From an uncultured Actinomycetes bacterium (GTDB taxonomy: Bacteria > Actinomycetota > Acidimicrobiia > Acidimicrobiales > Acidimicrobilacustridaceae): a stretch of DNA of 64,000 nucleotides. The translations under genes were made by a program, and so were the position numbers. How positions within the stretch are numbered: the stretch's first letter is position 1; the number at the start of each line of letters is the position of its first letter. Shown in pieces: positions 24,101-33,294 of the stretch. The stretch is taken from positions 1 through 64,000 of the forward strand of contig CALEHQ010000043.1 in NCBI GenBank assembly GCA_937876315.1, given 5' to 3'. Below the pieces are notes generated by a model, which was given only the letters and a program-made list of their open reading frames with translations, was not told the origin of the DNA and searched no databases.

Positions 24101-25333
24101 GTGGACAATTTACCCCCCGACCCCTTCTCTGGTGCCGACTCAGGCGATGAACTGGGCAAAAATTCCGACCAGAACCCCCTGTCAGGAATGCCGCTCTTCG
24201 GCGATCTTGCCAAGCTTTTCTCCCAGCAAGGCCCCATCGGATGGGATGCCGCTCGCCAACTCGCACTCTCAATCGCGACCGATGGCGGAGAAGAAGGCAA
24301 CGTCGATCCGCTTGAACGCATCCGCCTTGAACAACTCGCGCGAATCGCCGAACTTCATGTCGGCAATGCCACTGGACTTCCTACGAGTTTCGGCGGCACT
24401 GGAATTTCGATTGTGCCGGTGACTCGCGGGCAATGGGCCACAACCACGCTCGAATCTTGGCGTCCTCTTTTCGAGCGCCTCGCCGGTTCGCTTACACCGC
24501 CCGCGCCACCGACAACTCCGGACCCCACGGACCCTCTCAGTTTCATGGCCCCTCTCATGGCCATGATGGGGCCGATGATGATGGGCATGACCGCCGGTTC
24601 CATGATTGGCCACTTATCGCGTCGATCCTTCGGTCAATACGATCTTCCCGTTCCGCGGGTGGCAAAAGATGACTTGATGGTCATTCCCGCGAATTTCGAC
24701 ACGTTTGCTTCAGAATGGAGCATCCCCGCCGATGACCTTCGACTCTGGGTCTGCGCTCAGGAAATAGCCATGCATTCGGTCCTGCGCATCCCGCATGTCC
24801 GAGCAACTGTCGAGGAATTCCTCTCGGCCTATGCCGCCGGATTCGAACCGGATCCAAATGCATTGGAGGATCGACTGGGTTCGATGGAATTCGATATGTC
24901 CGATCCATCATCGATGTCGGGCATGCAGTCGATGTTTGGCGATCCCGAACTACTTCTCGGAGCTATCCAATCACAAGCACAACGTGACATGCTTCCCAAA
25001 TTCGAAGCCCTCATCGCTGCGATAGTGGGATATGTCGATCACATTGTTGATGCTGTCGGCTCCTCGTTGCTTTCAAATACCACAATGATTTCCGAAGCAG
25101 TTCGCCGCCGTCGTGTCGAGGCCGACGATTCAGATCGCTTCGTCGAGAGATTGTTCGGCCTTGAACTCACCCAAGCCACCTACGACCGTGGCGCCACGTT
25201 TGTGGCCGGGATCGTCGAACGCGCGGGCAACGACGGGCTCGTTCGCCTCTGGGAATCGGAACGCACGCTTCCCACTCCCGCAGAGCTCGAAGCCCCAGGT
25301 TTGTGGCTTGCTCGCATCGAGCTACCTGACTGA
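24101..25333 (+). CDS. DUF2342/COG5282-type putative zinc-dependent hydrolase
   Basis: A 410-aa protein of the actinobacterial DUF2342-like family, annotated elsewhere as zinc-dependent metalloprotease or putative hydrolase. Supporting stretches are GPIGWDAARQLALSIA, DPLERIRLEQLARIAELHV, a Gly/Met-rich PLMAMMGPMMMGMTAGSMIG segment and LRLWVCAQEIAMHSVLRIPH. That last segment aligns with the expected metal motif, but reads QEIAM with His one residue late, so a classical HExxH site is absent. Start GTG 24101. In M. tuberculosis a homologue lies next to the PDZ and UPF0182 genes; here several genes separate them. It converges on the MFS gene with no gap. Confidence 0.78.
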   Translation: MDNLPPDPFSGADSGDELGKNSDQNPLSGMPLFGDLAKLFSQQGPIGWDAARQLALSIATDGGEEGNVDPLERIRLEQLARIAELHVGNATGLPTSFGGTGISIVPVTRGQWATTTLESWRPLFERLAGSLTPPAPPTTPDPTDPLSFMAPLMAMMGPMMMGMTAGSMIGHLSRRSFGQYDLPVPRVAKDDLMVIPANFDTFASEWSIPADDLRLWVCAQEIAMHSVLRIPHVRATVEEFLSAYAAGFEPDPNALEDRLGSMEFDMSDPSSMSGMQSMFGDPELLLGAIQSQAQRDMLPKFEALIAAIVGYVDHIVDAVGSSLLSNTTMISEAVRRRRVEADDSDRFVERLFGLELTQATYDRGATFVAGIVERAGNDGLVRLWESERTLPTPAELEAPGLWLARIELPD

Positions 25334-27004
25334 TCAAATAATCGGTGGCGGACCATCGGGGATCTCGGGGTCATCCCACGTATCAGGTTCGAAAAGTCTT
25401 CCGTCGCGATCACCATTTGCCGAACGGGGCTGGTCTACAGACAGTTCGGGGAACGGCCACTCGACCCTTGTGGGATCGCTGGGCGGCGCTACCTGGGGCG
25501 CTGCCGCCGCAGGTGAATCAGAAGCGGGAGATACGGCGTTTGGCGGACGCATCCATCGCCGAGCTTCATCATGGGGAGCGATATCGATATCGGCCGCAGT
25601 GGGATCGGTGGGATCCAGCGGTGGCCTCCATGGCGTTGGGGTTTCCGGGCCAGCGAATCCCCGATCGACAACTCGAGTGGGATCAAGATCGTCGTGAAAC
25701 GACGGATGACGCTCATCGACCTCGACGGGGCGACGCAGCACACCCTTTCGAGGCACAGGCAAGCGACCGGCACGAACATTCCGCAGACCGACCAAGTACA
25801 GCGCCACGGCGATCGATGCGGTGATCGCAATGAGTCCGAACCCGAGTGAGGCCGGAATCGGTAGGACGATTGGCAGCAGTGCACCGATCACCCAAATCAA
25901 CTGAAACCGCGTCTCGAATTTTGCGAAGGTCCGCCCGCGGTTTGCATCGGGGGCATCGCGCTGAACGATGGAATCAAATGCTTGTTTGGCCGAGCAACTC
26001 GTGATGCCCAACATCATCGATAGCAAAGCTGCACCCGCGAGTCCGCCGATGAACGCGGTGATAACCCCAGCAATGCTTATGACAAACAAACTCGACACCA
26101 GGATCCGCTCTTCGGACGTCACTTGCCGGAGTCGAGGAACAATCAGCGAACCCGAAAAGAAACCCAGCTGCGCTGTCGCGGCAACAAAACCCAGCTGCCA
26201 TAGGGGCGCTCCTACATTCTTAAAATCGAATGCGAGCATGAACGCAAGAAACCCGACCATGCCACGGATGAGGCTCATTGCTGTTGATGCGTGAGTAATG
26301 CCAGCGCTGCGAAGCTCCTCGCGTTCGGCTTCGCCTTCTGGTTCCGCAGCAACAGTTGTTGGCGGCAACTGCAAGGCAAGAATCGTGCCGACGGCAAACA
26401 CAACTGCGCCCAGTGCAACCGTGGCTTGACCGCCGCCGATCGCATAGAGGATGCCCCCTGGTATCGCAGCGATTACGACAGCGATCGAAGAAAGTGTCGT
26501 GAGTTTCGAATTTGCATAGACCAATTCTTCGTCGCTGTGCACAGTGCTCGGGATGACCGCGCTCTTCGAAATTGAATAGATCTTCTGCATGATGAGCATG
26601 CCGAAAGCTTCTGGATAGAACAGGAGTGAGTCCATATGTCGAACGACAAAGAACGCAAGCACAGCACGCAGGAGCATTGACCCAACGATGATCCAGCGTC
26701 GCCCACCCTTGATGCGATCGATGGCAGGGCCAATGAGCGGCGCGGCGATCGCAAACGGTGCGATCGTAAGAAGCAGGTACAACGCGACACGCCATCGCGC
26801 CGATGTGAAGTCAAGTGAAAAGAACACCGAACCCGCGAGGCCGATGGCAAACAGTGCATCGCCTGAGACTGATGCAGCGTGTGTCCGAGCCAAACGAGTG
26901 AATGGTGACGGTGCCCACGGTCGGCGAGGGTCGCGACCGGCTGGTGCCGGGCCGCGAGGGCGCTTGCCGCTGGGGGATGTGGACTCAGGAGTCACTTTGC
27001 CCAT
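25334..27004 (-). CDS. MFS-type membrane transporter with long Pro-rich cytoplasmic tail
   Basis: A 556-aa protein with about ten to twelve membrane segments between residues 40 and 415 and a 140-residue hydrophilic C-terminal tail rich in Pro, Asp and Arg, ending DDPEIPDGPPPII. The MFS motif after segment 2 is present as DRIKGGRRWIIVGS. The overall pattern is that of a drug/efflux-like MFS protein of Acidimicrobiia and other Actinobacteria. Substrate is unknown. The N-terminus also has about 35 basic, Pro-rich residues. No other transport gene is adjacent; regX3 ends 42 nt upstream, so it may partly follow the phosphate operon or use its own promoter. Confidence 0.78.
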   Translation of the reverse strand: MGKVTPESTSPSGKRPRGPAPAGRDPRRPWAPSPFTRLARTHAASVSGDALFAIGLAGSVFFSLDFTSARWRVALYLLLTIAPFAIAAPLIGPAIDRIKGGRRWIIVGSMLLRAVLAFFVVRHMDSLLFYPEAFGMLIMQKIYSISKSAVIPSTVHSDEELVYANSKLTTLSSIAVVIAAIPGGILYAIGGGQATVALGAVVFAVGTILALQLPPTTVAAEPEGEAEREELRSAGITHASTAMSLIRGMVGFLAFMLAFDFKNVGAPLWQLGFVAATAQLGFFSGSLIVPRLRQVTSEERILVSSLFVISIAGVITAFIGGLAGAALLSMMLGITSCSAKQAFDSIVQRDAPDANRGRTFAKFETRFQLIWVIGALLPIVLPIPASLGFGLIAITASIAVALYLVGLRNVRAGRLPVPRKGVLRRPVEVDERHPSFHDDLDPTRVVDRGFAGPETPTPWRPPLDPTDPTAADIDIAPHDEARRWMRPPNAVSPASDSPAAAAPQVAPPSDPTRVEWPFPELSVDQPRSANGDRDGRLFEPDTWDDPEIPDGPPPII

Positions 27005-27046
27005 GTTACGAGGCGGGTGTGACGCAACCGCCCGTTTCGCTCAAAC

Positions 27047-27763
27047 TCAGCGCTTCGGAACGTCGAACTTGTAGCCAAGTCCCCGGATCGTCACGATACG
27101 AACGGGATTCGCTGGATCACTTTCGACCTTTGAGCGCAGACGTTTGACGTGGACATCAAGCGTCTTGGTGTCGCCCACATAGTCGCTACCCCACACTCGA
27201 TCGATGAGCGTGTCTCGGGTGAGCACTCGACCGGCATTCAGAAGTAGTAACGCCAGCAATTCAAATTCCTTGAGAGGAAGCTGCACGATTTCTCCGCGAA
27301 CGGTCACCTCATGACGTTCCGGATCGAGGACGACATCGCCCACGCTGAGGGTCTCGGCGAGATCGATTTCGGTCTGATGTTCTGCGTCGTCGAAGGGACG
27401 GCGGCGCAAGACCGCCCGCATACGCGCCACCAGTTCTCGCATTCGATAGGGCTTCGTGACGTAGTCGTCGGCTCCAATCTCAAGCCCGACGACCGTATCG
27501 ATCTCGGAACCTTTGGCGGTCACCATGATGATCGGAACATTCGATCGAGACCGCAACTCACGACACACATCGATTCCCGAAATTTTGGGAAGCATCACGT
27601 CAAGCAGCACGAGATCAGGATCAACGGCATCGAAGACTTCAAGGGCTTCCGCTCCATCGCGGGCCACCGTCACCTTGAACCCTTCACGAGACAAACCAAT
27701 CTCTAGAGCTTCGACAAATGATCCTTCATCTTCGACAACGAGCACTGATTTTGTGTCAGTCAT
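27047..27763 (-). CDS. regX3: Phosphate-regulon response regulator (RegX3/PhoB type)
   Basis: A 238-aa OmpR-family response regulator. The receiver has the acidic pair in VVEDEGS, phospho-Asp in LVLLDVMLPKISG, Thr in MVTAKGS and Lys in YVTKPY. The C-terminal winged helix has LPLKEFELLALLLLNAGRVL and the recognition-helix region TKTLDVHVKRLRSKVE. Gene order after senX3 (4 nt gap) and the pst genes identifies it as the phosphate regulator, like mycobacterial RegX3. It probably binds the Pho-box-like repeat ahead of pstS, closing a feedback loop. It is the last gene of the operon. Confidence 0.93.
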   Translation of the reverse strand: MTDTKSVLVVEDEGSFVEALEIGLSREGFKVTVARDGAEALEVFDAVDPDLVLLDVMLPKISGIDVCRELRSRSNVPIIMVTAKGSEIDTVVGLEIGADDYVTKPYRMRELVARMRAVLRRRPFDDAEHQTEIDLAETLSVGDVVLDPERHEVTVRGEIVQLPLKEFELLALLLLNAGRVLTRDTLIDRVWGSDYVGDTKTLDVHVKRLRSKVESDPANPVRIVTIRGLGYKFDVPKR

Positions 27764-27767
27764 TGAC

Positions 27768-29042
27768 TCACGTCCTCTTGTTCAATGTTGGAACTTCGGT
27801 TTCGGCAGAATCGGTGACGCCGTTTGAACTGGGGAATCGCAGCGTGAAGGTTGAACCCTCTCCCAGCCGCGACTCGACGTCGATATCGGCATCGTGGTTC
27901 ACCGCTGCATGGCGAACAATCGCAAGACCAAGACCCGTGCCTCCGGTTTGACGGCTTCGGGCTTGGTCGACGCGATAAAAACGCTCGAAGATTCGGTCGA
28001 TGTCACGAGTCGGGATTCCAATTCCGTGATCGGCGACCTTTACGACAATGTCATTGCCAACTGCTTCAACCGTCACATCAACAACTGTTCCGGAATCGGA
28101 ATACTTGATGGCATTGTCAATGAGGTTGCCGACCGCCGAAAGGAGTTGTCGGCGCTCACCGACAATTCGAGTATCAGCCGATAAGACGACCAACTGCACC
28201 GACACTTGAGCTCGGACCGCGGCAGTTCGGAACCTCTCAACTGCGTCAGATGCGACCTCGGCCAATTCAACGATGGCACTGCCAGCACCATCAACAGATT
28301 CGATCCGCGAAAGTTCAATGAGGTCTTCGATGATTTGAGCGATCCTCATCGCCTCGGCATTAATGCGATGCGCAAGTCGATCAACGATGTCGCGGTTCTC
28401 TTCGCCCTGGAGAGTCTCGGCCAAAAGACCAATTGCACCAACTGGGGTCTTCAGCTCATGGCTGATGTTCGCGACAAGATCGGTGCGAATGGCCTCGAGT
28501 TGACGCCTTTCGGTGATGTCCTCGACAAATGCCACCGCTCCCGGCTGCCCATCCTCCGGGAGTGGAACCGTGGTCACCAAAACGGTGCGCTTAGGCGGCC
28601 CAAAGAGGTCGATAGCGGTTGAGGCTTCGCTACCCGAATTCGCCACTCTGATGAGATCGTTCACCGCCGCGCCAACGAGTGCATCGCCATGGCGGGCTTC
28701 AAGGAATGGCTGAGAGGCAGCATTTGACTCGATGACCGCACCCTCGCCGTCGAACACCATCACGGCCACCGGTAAAGCATTGAGGGCTGACTGCAAGCGA
28801 AACTGTGCGCTTTCGGATTGAAGAGTGTCTGATCGCAGATCACGCACAGAGCGCTCGACAATTGCGAGAAGATCATCGAAGCGCACCAACTCGCGTTCGC
28901 TTGAAATCTCGAACCCCAAACGCATTGTCGACTCATAGACCTGATTACGTTGGGCTCGATTCCAGAAGAAGCGCGCGACAACGGTTGCCAGAGCAACAGC
29001 AACAAGAGCAGCAATCAGCGCACTCCAAACGACTGGATTCAT
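27768..29042 (-). CDS. senX3: Phosphate-sensing histidine kinase (SenX3/PhoR type)
   Basis: A 424-aa sensor kinase. It has a single N-terminal membrane span (about residues 7-27), a PAS-like domain from about 85 (NALPVAVMVFDGEG to VEDITERRQLE), a dimerisation domain with phospho-His in NISHELKTPVGAI, and an ATPase with N box NLIDNAIKYSDSG, G1 DHGIGIP, F box IFERFYRV and G2 GGTGLGLAIV. The lack of an extracellular loop fits SenX3, which senses via PstSCAB and PhoU. Start overlaps the phoU stop (ATGA). It phosphorylates the RegX3 protein encoded 4 nt downstream. Confidence 0.92.
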   Translation of the reverse strand: MNPVVWSALIAALVAVALATVVARFFWNRAQRNQVYESTMRLGFEISSERELVRFDDLLAIVERSVRDLRSDTLQSESAQFRLQSALNALPVAVMVFDGEGAVIESNAASQPFLEARHGDALVGAAVNDLIRVANSGSEASTAIDLFGPPKRTVLVTTVPLPEDGQPGAVAFVEDITERRQLEAIRTDLVANISHELKTPVGAIGLLAETLQGEENRDIVDRLAHRINAEAMRIAQIIEDLIELSRIESVDGAGSAIVELAEVASDAVERFRTAAVRAQVSVQLVVLSADTRIVGERRQLLSAVGNLIDNAIKYSDSGTVVDVTVEAVGNDIVVKVADHGIGIPTRDIDRIFERFYRVDQARSRQTGGTGLGLAIVRHAAVNHDADIDVESRLGEGSTFTLRFPSSNGVTDSAETEVPTLNKRT

Positions 29043-29785
29043 TGGCCGCTTTCAGCCTCCGGAACGGAATTCTCTGCGCCAATTTCCGCAGCCAGCGAAC
29101 GCCGCGCCACCAAACGAGCTGCTCCGGTCTGTTCCGGCAACCAACCGGTCACCATGTACTGCACCCGCTGTCCGATATTTACGGCGTGATCGCCAATGCG
29201 CTCGTAATAACGGCCGATGAGGGCCAGTTGAACCGATGCCTGCAAACCAATGTCGTGGGTTGCATGGGATTCGAAAATCGCTTCGATGTAATCGCCGTGC
29301 AATGTGTCGAGCGTGTCGTCGATGTCGTCGATCGCTACCCCAAGACTCGCATTTCGCTCGGCATAGGCGTCGAGAGCCAACTTCATCAATCGAGAAGCTT
29401 CTTCACTCATTCGTTCAATAAGGCCGCGTAATTTCGGATCGAGAGACACCCCGTAGATGCGACGCGTACCTTTTGCCACATTGACCATGAGATCGCCGGA
29501 GCGCTCAAGTTCGCCTGTGAGCCATAGCCCGGTCACGATCGATCGGAGGTCCGATGCCATCGGCTGTTGAAGGGCAAGCACGTGATAACAGTGCTCTTCG
29601 ATTCGAAGCGAAAGGTCATCAAGTTCGTCATCAGCCTCGATGACAGCTTGGGCGCCACCCATATCGTTAGTGAGCAGCACCTCTGTGCCACGAGGAATGA
29701 CTTCACCTACCAAGGCGCCGAGACGCACAATGTCGTCGCGGATCTCATCGAGTTCTTGGTGAAAGGTCTTGCGCTGTTCAGGCAT
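29039..29785 (-). CDS. phoU: Phosphate signalling protein PhoU (copy nearest senX3)
   Basis: A 248-aa PhoU with two three-helix repeats, starting MPEQRKTFHQELDEIRDDIV. Family motifs are ADDELDDLSLRIEEHCYHVL, QQPMASDLRSIVTGLWLTGELERSGDLMVN in parts, and ALIGRYYERIGDHAVNIGQR. PhoU links the Pst transporter to the kinase and represses signalling when phosphate is plentiful. This is the second of two tandem phoU genes, about 33 nt after the first, and its stop overlaps senX3. The C-terminal 30 residues extend beyond the repeats. Different duties of the two copies cannot be told from sequence. Confidence 0.92.
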   Translation of the reverse strand: MPEQRKTFHQELDEIRDDIVRLGALVGEVIPRGTEVLLTNDMGGAQAVIEADDELDDLSLRIEEHCYHVLALQQPMASDLRSIVTGLWLTGELERSGDLMVNVAKGTRRIYGVSLDPKLRGLIERMSEEASRLMKLALDAYAERNASLGVAIDDIDDTLDTLHGDYIEAIFESHATHDIGLQASVQLALIGRYYERIGDHAVNIGQRVQYMVTGWLPEQTGAARLVARRSLAAEIGAENSVPEAESGQ

Positions 29786-29818
29786 AAAGACTCCTGTCGT
29801 AATTTCCGCCTGATTGAC

Positions 29819-30475
29819 TCATCGGACTTCTGCCGCGAGGTGATCAGGATCTCCGGTGATCAGATAACGAACTCGAGCACCAAGCACAGCAGAGTGATCG
29901 GCGATTCGATCAAGTGCTTGGCCTGCAACCATCGTACGGAGCGCGACCACCACAGCGTCGGGACCTTCGTAGGCGAGTAACGCTTCGACGAGATGGCGAG
30001 AAGCCATGGCCACCTCGGGTTCAGATGCAACCTGTTCGGCAAGTCCAAGATCAAGAGTTGACCAGGCCCGCAATGCGTCTCGGTACTGATTTACCGCATG
30101 TTCAGCCAAGGTCTCAAGAATGTCGATTGCAGCAGGGACTCTCGTAAGCAGTTCGTGTTCCGGCGCCAGCTTGGCGATACGCAGAGCAAGATCACCGATG
30201 CGTTCAAGTTCTGCGGTGACGCGGAGCACCGAAACGATAAGCCGAAGGTCAGACGCGACTGGCGCTTCCCGGCGAAGAAGTTCATAGGATCGCTCCATGA
30301 GCGAAACGTTCATGGCGTCGATGCGGTCATCAGTCCGAATCGCTTCTTCGGCAACGTTCAAGTCGCCGGCATTCAGCACTGTTCGCATGCGCTGAAGATT
30401 TTCGTCGACAAGAACACCCATCAGTTCCACCTGAAGGGCCAGTTGCTCGAGTTCGGACGTGTACTGCTGACGCAC
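29819..30475 (-). CDS. phoU: Phosphate signalling protein PhoU (copy nearest pstB)
   Basis: A 218-aa PhoU paralogue beginning at GTG 30475 with the family-like start (M)RQQYTSELEQLALQVELMG. AGGTGG lies 5 nt upstream, overlapping the end of pstB. The frame is open to an ATG at 30526, but that start would overlap pstB by 41 nt and lacks a ribosome site. The repeat motifs are RTDDRIDAMNVSLMERSYEL, APVASDLRLIVSVLRV with ELERIGDLALRIAKL, and ALDRIADHSAVLGARVRYL. It starts 10 nt after the pstB stop, so it is co-transcribed. Together with the next phoU it makes a tandem pair, as the phoY1/phoY2 genes do at separate sites in mycobacteria. Confidence 0.88.
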   Translation of the reverse strand: MRQQYTSELEQLALQVELMGVLVDENLQRMRTVLNAGDLNVAEEAIRTDDRIDAMNVSLMERSYELLRREAPVASDLRLIVSVLRVTAELERIGDLALRIAKLAPEHELLTRVPAAIDILETLAEHAVNQYRDALRAWSTLDLGLAEQVASEPEVAMASRHLVEALLAYEGPDAVVVALRTMVAGQALDRIADHSAVLGARVRYLITGDPDHLAAEVR

Positions 30476-30485
30476 TTGCTCCACC

Positions 30486-31334
30486 TCAGCCGAATCGGCC
30501 AGTGACGTAATTCTCGGTGCGTTCATCGGCAGGTGCCGAGAAAATCTTGTCTGTTGAATCGAACTCGACCAGCACTCCGGTGCGTGTATCGCTTTCCGAA
30601 TTCACCTCAGTGGTGAAGAACGCGGTGCGATCGCTGACGCGAGCAGCCTGCTGCATGTTGTGCGTCACAATAATGATCGTGTAGTCAGACTTAAGTTCCT
30701 GCATCAGGTCTTCGATGCGCGCAGTTGCAATCGGGTCCAGTGCCGAACAGGGTTCGTCCATAAGGATGACCTCAGGTTCGACAGCGATCGCGCGTGCGAT
30801 ACAAAGACGCTGCTGCTGTCCACCCGAAAGACCCATTGCCGATTTCTTCAAACGATCTTTGACTTCGTCCCACAGCGCGGCGCGGCGCAGTGCATGCTCA
30901 ACGATGTCGTCCAGATTCCCCTTGTTGCCAGACAATCGCGGACCAAACGCGATGTTGTCGTAGATCGACTTTGGGAAAGGATTCGGCTTCTGGAAAACCA
31001 TGCCAATTCGCTTCCGAACTTCGACTGGATCGATACGAGGATCGTAAAGATCAATGCCGTGATACAGGATCTTCCCATCTACCCGAGCAGATTCAATAAG
31101 ATCATTCATGCGGTCAAAGCAACGAAGCACTGTCGACTTCCCGCAGCCCGACGGACCAATAAACGCTGTGATTTCGTGCTGAAGAACTTGAAGGTTGACA
31201 TCGCGCACTGCTCGAAACTCGCCGTAGTAGACGTCGAGTTCACGAACGTCGAACACGACCGAGGGTGCTTCCGACACGGGAGCTGTTGTTGGTGCAACAA
31301 CTTCGGCGTTTGGTGCAGCAATTTCAGGAGACAT
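30486..31334 (-). CDS. pstB: Phosphate ABC transporter ATP-binding protein
   Basis: A 282-aa ABC ATPase that powers high-affinity phosphate import. Motifs: Walker [11 protein letters not shown]-loop [10 protein letters not shown] typical of PstB, signature [14 protein letters not shown], Walker [14 protein letters not shown] and switch His in [11 protein letters not shown] chose ATG 31332-31334 because AGAGGA sits 7 nt upstream; a GTG at 31373 would add 13 residues with no ribosome site. The first 25-30 residues are a variable Ala/Pro-rich extension. It follows pstA by about 57 nt with this start. Confidence 0.92.
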   Translation of the reverse strand: MSPEIAAPNAEVVAPTTAPVSEAPSVVFDVRELDVYYGEFRAVRDVNLQVLQHEITAFIGPSGCGKSTVLRCFDRMNDLIESARVDGKILYHGIDLYDPRIDPVEVRKRIGMVFQKPNPFPKSIYDNIAFGPRLSGNKGNLDDIVEHALRRAALWDEVKDRLKKSAMGLSGGQQQRLCIARAIAVEPEVILMDEPCSALDPIATARIEDLMQELKSDYTIIIVTHNMQQAARVSDRTAFFTTEVNSESDTRTGVLVEFDSTDKIFSAPADERTENYVTGRFG

Positions 31335-31391
31335 CGAGGAGTCCTCTGCATTGGAGTCGTGGTTTTCAGTCACGTCTGAAGGCTAGGGCGG

Positions 31392-32291
31392 TCAGGCAGC
31401 GTGTCGTCGGGCAACCATTGACGACACAACGCGGGCGAGAATGGTCATGGCGAAAACGATGGCAACCAGGGTCAGGGCAGCGCCCCAAGCACGAGATTGC
31501 GCAGCATCGAACGGCGTTTGGGCATTTCCAAAAATCTGGACCGAGAGTGCAGTCATCGGACCCTCGAAAATGTTCAGGTTCAAATTCCTGGCGGCACCAA
31601 TTGTGAAAACCAGCGGTGCAGTTTCACCGGCAGCACGAGCAATGGCGATCATGACACCTGAGGTGATTCCGCCAAATGATGCCGGGAGCACGACTGTCGT
31701 GATCGTGCGCCACTTTCGATTACCAAGGGCATAACTGGCTTGTCGAAGTTCGTCGGGAACGAGGCGCAACATTTCCTCGGTGGTGCGGATGATGATCGGA
31801 AGCATCAAACAACCGAGCGCAAGCGAGCCGCCGAAACCGTTGAGCCCAAATGTGAGCGTCCATACGGTGTAGACGAATAGACCCATTACGATTGAGGGAA
31901 CCCCGGTCATTACGTCGGCCATGAACCGGATTAGGCGCGCCGTGCGACCCTTGGCGCCATATTCATGGAGATAGATCGCCCCGAGGATGCCCAATGGAAT
32001 CGCCATGACGGCCGCACCAAGTGTGATGAGCAATGTTCCGACTACTGCCGGGCCCATCCCGCCACCGGCTTTACGAGTCACGGCGGGCAAGTCTTCGGTG
32101 AACCATGCGACTGAAAGTTGGCCGATGCCCTTGAAGAGGACGTAACCGATGACGAGTGCAAGTGGGATTACCGCAACAACGAGGGCGCCGAGCATCCAGA
32201 TCGACGCGAGGCGATTTTTGATTCGACGAGATCGACTGGTTGTCGCATCAAAAAGCAACTGCTCAACATCAGGAGAGATCAAATCAGTCAT
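31392..32291 (-). CDS. pstA: Phosphate ABC transporter permease PstA
   Basis: A 299-aa permease with about six membrane helices. The cytoplasmic EAA-type loop reads ELRQASYALGNRKWRTITTVVLPASFGGI, quoted in its parts as ELRQASYALG and VVLPASFGGI. TGVPSIVMG and ARAAGETAPLVFTIGA are typical of PstA. ATG 32289-32291 follows the pstC stop by 1 nt, with GGGGGCATGAG just upstream, so translation is coupled; a longer frame reaching 32318 would overlap pstC. It forms the membrane channel with PstC. Confidence 0.92.
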   Translation of the reverse strand: MTDLISPDVEQLLFDATTSRSRRIKNRLASIWMLGALVVAVIPLALVIGYVLFKGIGQLSVAWFTEDLPAVTRKAGGGMGPAVVGTLLITLGAAVMAIPLGILGAIYLHEYGAKGRTARLIRFMADVMTGVPSIVMGLFVYTVWTLTFGLNGFGGSLALGCLMLPIIIRTTEEMLRLVPDELRQASYALGNRKWRTITTVVLPASFGGITSGVMIAIARAAGETAPLVFTIGAARNLNLNIFEGPMTALSVQIFGNAQTPFDAAQSRAWGAALTLVAIVFAMTILARVVSSMVARRHAA

Positions 32292-32292
32292 C

Positions 32293-33285
32293 TCATGCCC
32301 CCTGGCTTCGGCGGTCAAACCGGCTCACGATGCCGCGGGCAGAAACATTGACAATGATGGTTACGCCAAATAGCACGACGCCCAAACCAATCAATGCAGA
32401 CCTATGTATACCTGATGCTTCGCCGAACTGGTTCACAATGACCGCAGCCATTGAGTCGCCAGCTTCAAAAAGATGCGCAGTGATTTGTGATTGAGAGCCG
32501 ATCACGAGAGCAACCGCGATAGTTTCACCCATCGCCCGACCAAGTCCGAGCATTACTGAGCCGACAATACCTCCACGACTCCATGGGAGGACCGCAGCGC
32601 GAATCATTTCCCAACGAGTGGCGCCCATTCCATAGGCAGCCTCTCGTTGCGCAGACGGAACTGTTGCGATGACTTCGCGGCTCAGCGAAGTGATGATCGG
32701 TGTGATCATGATCGCCAAAATGATTCCGGCAGTCATGTAGCTACGGCCGCTGTCTCCATTGAAAAACCACCCGAGGACAGGGATGTCTCCAACGGCGCCG
32801 CTAATTGCTTTGTAAACAGGCTGGATCGCGGGAGCGAGCACGATGATGCCCCAGAGTCCGTAGACCACCGATGGGATCGCAGCCAAGAGATCCATAACAT
32901 AAACAACCGGCTTACGAAGTCGGCGCGGCGCGGCTTCATTCGCATATAACGCAATCCCAAGGCTGACCGGCACGGCCAATACGAGTGCGATAAAGGACGA
33001 CAAGATCGTTCCGTAAATAAACGCAAGTGCCCCGAACTTGCCATCGGCGGGCACCCACGTACTCGAGGTAATGAAACCAAAACCCTCTTGTTGAAAAGCG
33101 GGCCAAGCTTCTCGAGTTGTCGAGATGGCGATCAACGCAAGGATTCCCAATACCACCAGACCAGCTGCTAGCGCCACGATCTTGAAGACCGAATCGCCTC
33201 GCCGTCCAGACGTGGGTTCAAGCAACGACGAAGCGTCGCCCCCACCTGCGGGGGCGACGCTGTCGTCATGAGTAAGCAAAGTCAC
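32293..33285 (-). CDS. pstC: Phosphate ABC transporter permease PstC
   Basis: A 330-aa permease with about six helices after a 35-residue cytoplasmic N-terminus. Family landmarks are PAFQQEGFGFITSSTWVP, FGALAFIYGTILSS, AAIPSVVYGLWG and the loop AQREAAYGMGATRWEMIRAA with GRAMGETIAVALVIG. GTG start at 33283-33285, 9 nt after the pstS stop. It pairs with PstA in the phosphate channel. Confidence 0.92.
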   Translation of the reverse strand: MTLLTHDDSVAPAGGGDASSLLEPTSGRRGDSVFKIVALAAGLVVLGILALIAISTTREAWPAFQQEGFGFITSSTWVPADGKFGALAFIYGTILSSFIALVLAVPVSLGIALYANEAAPRRLRKPVVYVMDLLAAIPSVVYGLWGIIVLAPAIQPVYKAISGAVGDIPVLGWFFNGDSGRSYMTAGIILAIMITPIITSLSREVIATVPSAQREAAYGMGATRWEMIRAAVLPWSRGGIVGSVMLGLGRAMGETIAVALVIGSQSQITAHLFEAGDSMAAVIVNQFGEASGIHRSALIGLGVVLFGVTIIVNVSARGIVSRFDRRSQGA

Positions 33286-33294
33286 GTGGAGTTT

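Noticed and set aside
30476-30526. ATG 30526 as the start of the first phoU
   Set aside because: It overlaps pstB by 41 nt and lacks a ribosome site, while GTG 30475 gives a family-like N-terminus.
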